The notes beneath the pieces are model-generated. The model was given only the letters and a program-made list of their open reading frames with translations, searched no databases and had not been told where the DNA came from. A DNA stretch of 64,000 nt from G963669295 sp963669295. Lineage in GTDB: Bacteria > Bacteroidota > Bacteroidia > Flavobacteriales_D > CALLUQ01. Shown here in pieces: positions 61,480 through 64,000 of the stretch; position 1 is the stretch's first letter, and each line of letters starts with the position of its first letter. The stretch lies in assembly GCA_963669295.1 (NCBI GenBank), contig OY769938.1:5146001-5210000 (forward strand). The letters run 5' to 3'. The position numbers and the translations under genes were made by a program.

Positions 61480-61491
61480 TTGATATATCAA
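61480..61491 (+). promoter_or_regulatory. MarR operator before the DOMON gene
   Basis: TTGATATATCAA, a perfect 12-bp palindrome 19 bp before the ATG at 61511, differing in one base from the dyad in the marR promoter. Confidence 0.75.
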
Positions 61492-61510
61492 TGATTGATA
61501 AAGCAATGTT

Positions 61511-62047
61511 ATGAAGTATATGATCATTCCTATCCTGTTGCTGGCCACAGTGTTGGTGGTGCCTTTGCTACACCAAAACACTGACCCGATGCCCATGGCA
61601 CAAGTATCGCAAACCTCGCCCATTACCAAAAATGGCATGACGGTAAGCTGGCGCTTTGCCAACGACAGCATTTACATCACTACCACTGCCCCCACTACTG
61701 GCTGGGTAACCGTGGGGATAAACACCAACAAAAACCTTACCGGTGCCTACTTATTAATGGGGCGGATAGTAAAAAACAAGGCCGAAGTGGTGGAGCACCA
61801 TACACTGGTGCCAGGCAACTACCACCCGTTAAAAAAGCTGGGGGCTACCCCGCTGGTAAAAGTGGTAAGTGGCCACGAAACCCACAACAGCACTACCCTT
61901 ACTTATGCCATACCGTGCAGTGCCAAAGGCCGCTACAGGCATCAGTTGCAGCAGGGCATGGCCTACTACATGGTTATGGCTTATAGTCGCGATGATGATT
62001 TTAAGCACCACTCTACCATGCGCACTTCGTTACCAATAACCCTTTAA
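61511..62047 (+). CDS. DOMON-domain secreted protein
   Basis: 178 residues with an N-terminal signal or anchor (MKYMIIPILLLATVLVVPLL). The rest is one DOMON beta sandwich: KNGMTVSWRFANDSIYITTTAP, GWVTVGINTNKNLTGAYLLMG, VEHHTLVPG, LTYAIPCSAKG and AYYMVMAYSRDDDFKHHSTMRTS. DOMON domains bind heme or sugars; a Met/His axial pair could serve a heme. Second gene of the MarR regulon here. Confidence 0.88.
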   Translation: MKYMIIPILLLATVLVVPLLHQNTDPMPMAQVSQTSPITKNGMTVSWRFANDSIYITTTAPTTGWVTVGINTNKNLTGAYLLMGRIVKNKAEVVEHHTLVPGNYHPLKKLGATPLVKVVSGHETHNSTTLTYAIPCSAKGRYRHQLQQGMAYYMVMAYSRDDDFKHHSTMRTSLPITL

Positions 62048-62058
62048 CACTAAATACA

Positions 62059-62481
62059 ATGAAACAAACACTTTTAATTGCACTCATTATTATGACAAGC
62101 ATTACCGCCAACGCCCAAAAAGAGGTAAAGGCCATTAACCACACCATTACTGCTTTTGCGCAGGCAGGCGATAACAACGATGCCGAAGCACTGGCGCAGC
62201 ACCTCGATGCCAACTTTAGAATTGTAATGAACCAGTTGTTTGGCAGCAAAGAGGTAGCCGTAATGCCGCGCGAGGTGTATTTGGAAAAAATAAAGAACAA
62301 AGAATTTGGCGGCGATACGCGCCAGCTTACCATCGAAAATGTGGTGGTAAACGGACTCAATGCCAGTGCCATGGTTACCTACAAAGGCAGTAAAATGACT
62401 TTTGTAGCCCTTACCACCCTGGTAAAAGATGCTGGCGGCACCTGGAAACTGGTAAGCGAAGTGCCTACCGTTAAACCCTAA
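62059..62481 (+). CDS. Secreted NTF2-like (DUF4440-type) protein
   Basis: 140 residues with signal peptide MKQTLLIALIIMTSITANAQ. INHTITAFAQAGDNNDAEALAQHLDANFRIVMN, MPREVYLEKIKNKEFGG and TTLVKDAGGTWKLVSEVPTVKP follow the lumazine-binding/NTF2-like fold. 11 bp after the DOMON gene; same transcript. Role unknown. Confidence 0.82.
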   Translation: MKQTLLIALIIMTSITANAQKEVKAINHTITAFAQAGDNNDAEALAQHLDANFRIVMNQLFGSKEVAVMPREVYLEKIKNKEFGGDTRQLTIENVVVNGLNASAMVTYKGSKMTFVALTTLVKDAGGTWKLVSEVPTVKP

Positions 62482-62488
62482 CGCATAA

Positions 62489-62515
62489 GGCGGGGCGCTG
62501 GTGCCCTGCCCTTTT
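62489..62515. terminator. Terminator between convergent genes
   Basis: GGCGGGGC and GCCCTGCC pair with one mismatch around GCTGGT-type loop, followed by CTTTT. Confidence 0.7.
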
Positions 62516-62948
62516 ACCTGCCTTCTAAAATAGCTTTGAGGGCTTTCAAATCTTTTTTATTGGCGCGGCGCATGGCACTTGCCATTAAAGGGGCCAGCAG
62601 TTTCGAAAACCCTTTGGGGTGGCCCATGTTGCGCAACGCCATTCGGGTATGCCCGTTGGGCGTTGCTTGCCAGGTATAGGTGGTTTGCATAGGAAAAGGT
62701 GCTTGCGTTTGCATTACCAATTGGTGGGGCGTGCACACTACAAACTCGTAAGTATAAGCCAACGCTTTGCCCATAAATTTGGCGGTAAACGCCACCTGTG
62801 TACCTGCTTGCAACGGCTTTTCGGTAAGCCATTTGGCCGATTGAATGTTTACATACCACGCGGGTGCATGATCGGGGTTGCTGGCATAAGCTGCCACCAC
62901 TTCGGGTGGGCGTTCAATTACAATTTCGGTAACTACATCTACTGCCAT
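62514..62948 (-). CDS. SRPBCC/polyketide-cyclase-like protein
   Basis: 144 residues. VVTEIVIERPPEVVAAYASNPDHAPAWYVNIQSAKW, GTQVAFTAKFMGKALAYTYEFV and the C-terminal helix GFSKLLAPLMASAMRRANKKDLKALKAILEG follow the helix-grip fold (polyketide_cyc2 group). Ligand unknown. Convergent with the NTF2-like gene. Confidence 0.88.
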   Translation of the reverse strand: MAVDVVTEIVIERPPEVVAAYASNPDHAPAWYVNIQSAKWLTEKPLQAGTQVAFTAKFMGKALAYTYEFVVCTPHQLVMQTQAPFPMQTTYTWQATPNGHTRMALRNMGHPKGFSKLLAPLMASAMRRANKKDLKALKAILEGR

Positions 62949-63046
62949 AAGGTGCTTTTTGTAGTAAACGAATAAGTGCTACAAAAAAAGACAATGAGGG
63001 ATGTATAATGTAAAATGGTAAATGGGTGATGTGAGTGGCGTGTTAG

Positions 63047-63190
63047 TGCCCCTATGGCTATCGGGGTGCCAGTGTCTGAGTGTCCCGCTGGTAAGCGGGA
63101 TGTATCCCTGCCCGACGGCAGGCGGGGAAGTTCGAGCGACACCATGCCCCAAATCATCTCCAACCTTTAACCGTCATGCTGAACTTGTTT
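63047..63190. repeat. Cluster of REP-like palindromes
   Basis: GGTGCCCCTATGG with CTATCGGGGTGCC (63047-63071), CCCGCTGGTAAGCGGG, CTGCCCGACGGCAGGCGGGG and GTCATGCTGAACTTGTTTCAGCAT, all short palindromes in a gap between genes. The first shares GGCTATCGGGG with 17067-17090. Confidence 0.65.
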
Positions 63191-63229
63191 CAGCATCTAC
63201 TAAATGCTCAACACACGCTTAATCAATGC

Positions 63230-63793
63230 CTACCCCAATTCCTCAGCCATTGCCACCAGCTTATGCACCGTATTCCAGTTACGCGCAGTGGCTGTTACTT
63301 TTAGCTTGCGCTCTACCAGGTTGTTGCTCATCTTGCTTCTACCCGCCCCGTTGGGGAAGTAGGCATACAGGGTGGTGCCTTTCAGCACCCACTCATCGTC
63401 GCCCAGGTCGAAGGCTTCTAATGCTGCTATGCCTTCGGGGGTAGGCGTTTCAAACAAAAAGGTAAAATAGCTTTTGGTGGTGCGCAACTCATCGCCCGGC
63501 CAGGGGTGGGCAGCAATGGCTTGTTGCAATTGTTGGGGGGTAAGCACCAGCACGGGCACCTCAAAGCCATAGTGCTTTACAATAAGTTGGTGAATGGCCT
63601 CTTCCAGTGCTGAAGCATTGGTTTCGGCACTGGTAAACACAATGTTGCCGCTTTGTATGTAGGTGGCAATGTTGCCAATGTTAAGCTCGGCCAGTTGCTG
63701 GCGCAACTCGGCCATTTTAATCTTTTTTTGGCCGCTTACGTTTATGCCACGTAATAGTGCAATGTAGGTGTGCATAAGAGTGTTTTTTTGCAA
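63230..63793 (-). CDS. DUF1697 family protein
   Basis: 187 residues. TYIALLRGINVSGQKKIKMAELRQQLAELNIGNIATYIQSGNIVFTS is the diagnostic DUF1697 opening, continued by YGFEVPVLVLTPQQLQQAI, YFTFLFETPTPEG and the end LVERKLKVTATARNWNTVHKL. Cytoplasmic, function unknown in the whole family. Confidence 0.93.
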   Translation of the reverse strand: MQKNTLMHTYIALLRGINVSGQKKIKMAELRQQLAELNIGNIATYIQSGNIVFTSAETNASALEEAIHQLIVKHYGFEVPVLVLTPQQLQQAIAAHPWPGDELRTTKSYFTFLFETPTPEGIAALEAFDLGDDEWVLKGTTLYAYFPNGAGRSKMSNNLVERKLKVTATARNWNTVHKLVAMAEELG

Positions 63794-63868
63794 GATAGTT
63801 TTTTACCTACAATTCCACATCGCGTGTTCCGTCATTGCAAACACTTCCGGGAGGAAGGGTGAAGCAAA

Positions 63869-63899
63869 CTCCCGATGACCATTAAATGTGTATCGGGAG
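63869..63899. repeat. Palindrome in the right-edge gap
   Basis: CTCCCGAT and ATCGGGAG around a 15-nt loop. The rest of 63794-64000 shows no gene. Confidence 0.6.
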
Positions 63900-64000
63900 C
63901 TTGCTTAAATAATGTTCACAAAGCTTGATCAAAGAATGAAGTAAATTTGCTATCTACCCAGCTAATTAAACTTAAGATTTGATTGATTAGATCTTTCGAT

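Noticed and set aside
63794..64000. Start of another gene at the right edge.
   Set aside because: No open frame with coding character reaches the edge; only a palindrome is visible.

Overview
The window looks like a chromosomal segment of a Bacteroidota bacterium, in the broad Flavobacteriales/Cytophagales/Saprospirales range; I cannot narrow the order. The signs are: a 1,475-residue secreted subtilase with a C-terminal 'YPNP' sorting domain of the type IX secretion kind, promoters of the TTG/TAnnTTTG type, weak or absent Shine-Dalgarno sequences, AT-leaning coding sequence, many short lipoproteins and outer-membrane barrels, and TPR-sensor/LytTR and PAS-GAF two-component systems. No rRNA or tRNA gene was recognised.

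Left third (1-15.9 kb): an accessory region rich in nucleic-acid-cutting and abortive-infection-type genes. It holds a PD-(D/E)XK-like protein beside an Rx4H HEPN protein, an AbiV-family HEPN protein, and a run of small genes on the minus strand (secreted NUC1 nuclease, peptidoglycan-binding protein, DUF5763-like protein, PH-like membrane protein, GIY-YIG, HNH, a second GIY-YIG-like protein, DUF3892). Next come a membrane TIR protein coupled to a DUF3761 lipoprotein, a LytTR response regulator with a TPR histidine kinase, and a two-gene plus-strand unit of unknown function between two paralogous carboxypeptidase-regulatory-like proteins. Running through it are direct repeats with an exact 21-bp period and a TCGGAA core. 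They form a 27-copy array (1503-2069) and three short promoter-proximal blocks in front of the DUF3892/nuclease genes, the lipoprotein/TIR pair and the 13670 unit. Their sharing of sequence, period and distance to a TTG-N19-21-TA promoter suggests one regulon; LytTR regulators characteristically bind direct repeats about two helical turns apart, and one is encoded in the middle of the region. This is the best candidate for an undescribed system here.

Middle (15.9-42.7 kb): an aquaporin with an apparent one-base frameshift, an ECF sigma factor translationally coupled to a membrane protein with three repeats, a large GAF protein, small secreted or START-like proteins, the giant subtilase, a DUF4157 (contractile-injection-system-associated) protein carrying a second metallopeptidase motif, a cysteine-desulfurase-like enzyme, a PAS/GAF histidine kinase with a receiver-Crp/Fnr fusion regulator divergent from three tandem UspA genes with FNR-like boxes, and a glycoside-hydrolase-like/CBM9-like pair.

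Right third (42.8-64 kb): a redox operon (diheme c-type lipoprotein, thioredoxin, ApbE flavin transferase, DUF4266, DUF3570), a TlpA-like protein, a lipase-like membrane protein, a second 21-bp array (13 units, alternating two types) before typA, a tail-collar mini-protein, a PagL-like deacylase, a SUKH/SMI1 protein, a YCF48-like propeller, adenine deaminase, a YfiR-like protein with its partner barrel divergent from a PP2C/SpoIIE phosphatase, and a MarR-controlled DOMON operon. REP-like palindromes lie in several intergenic gaps.
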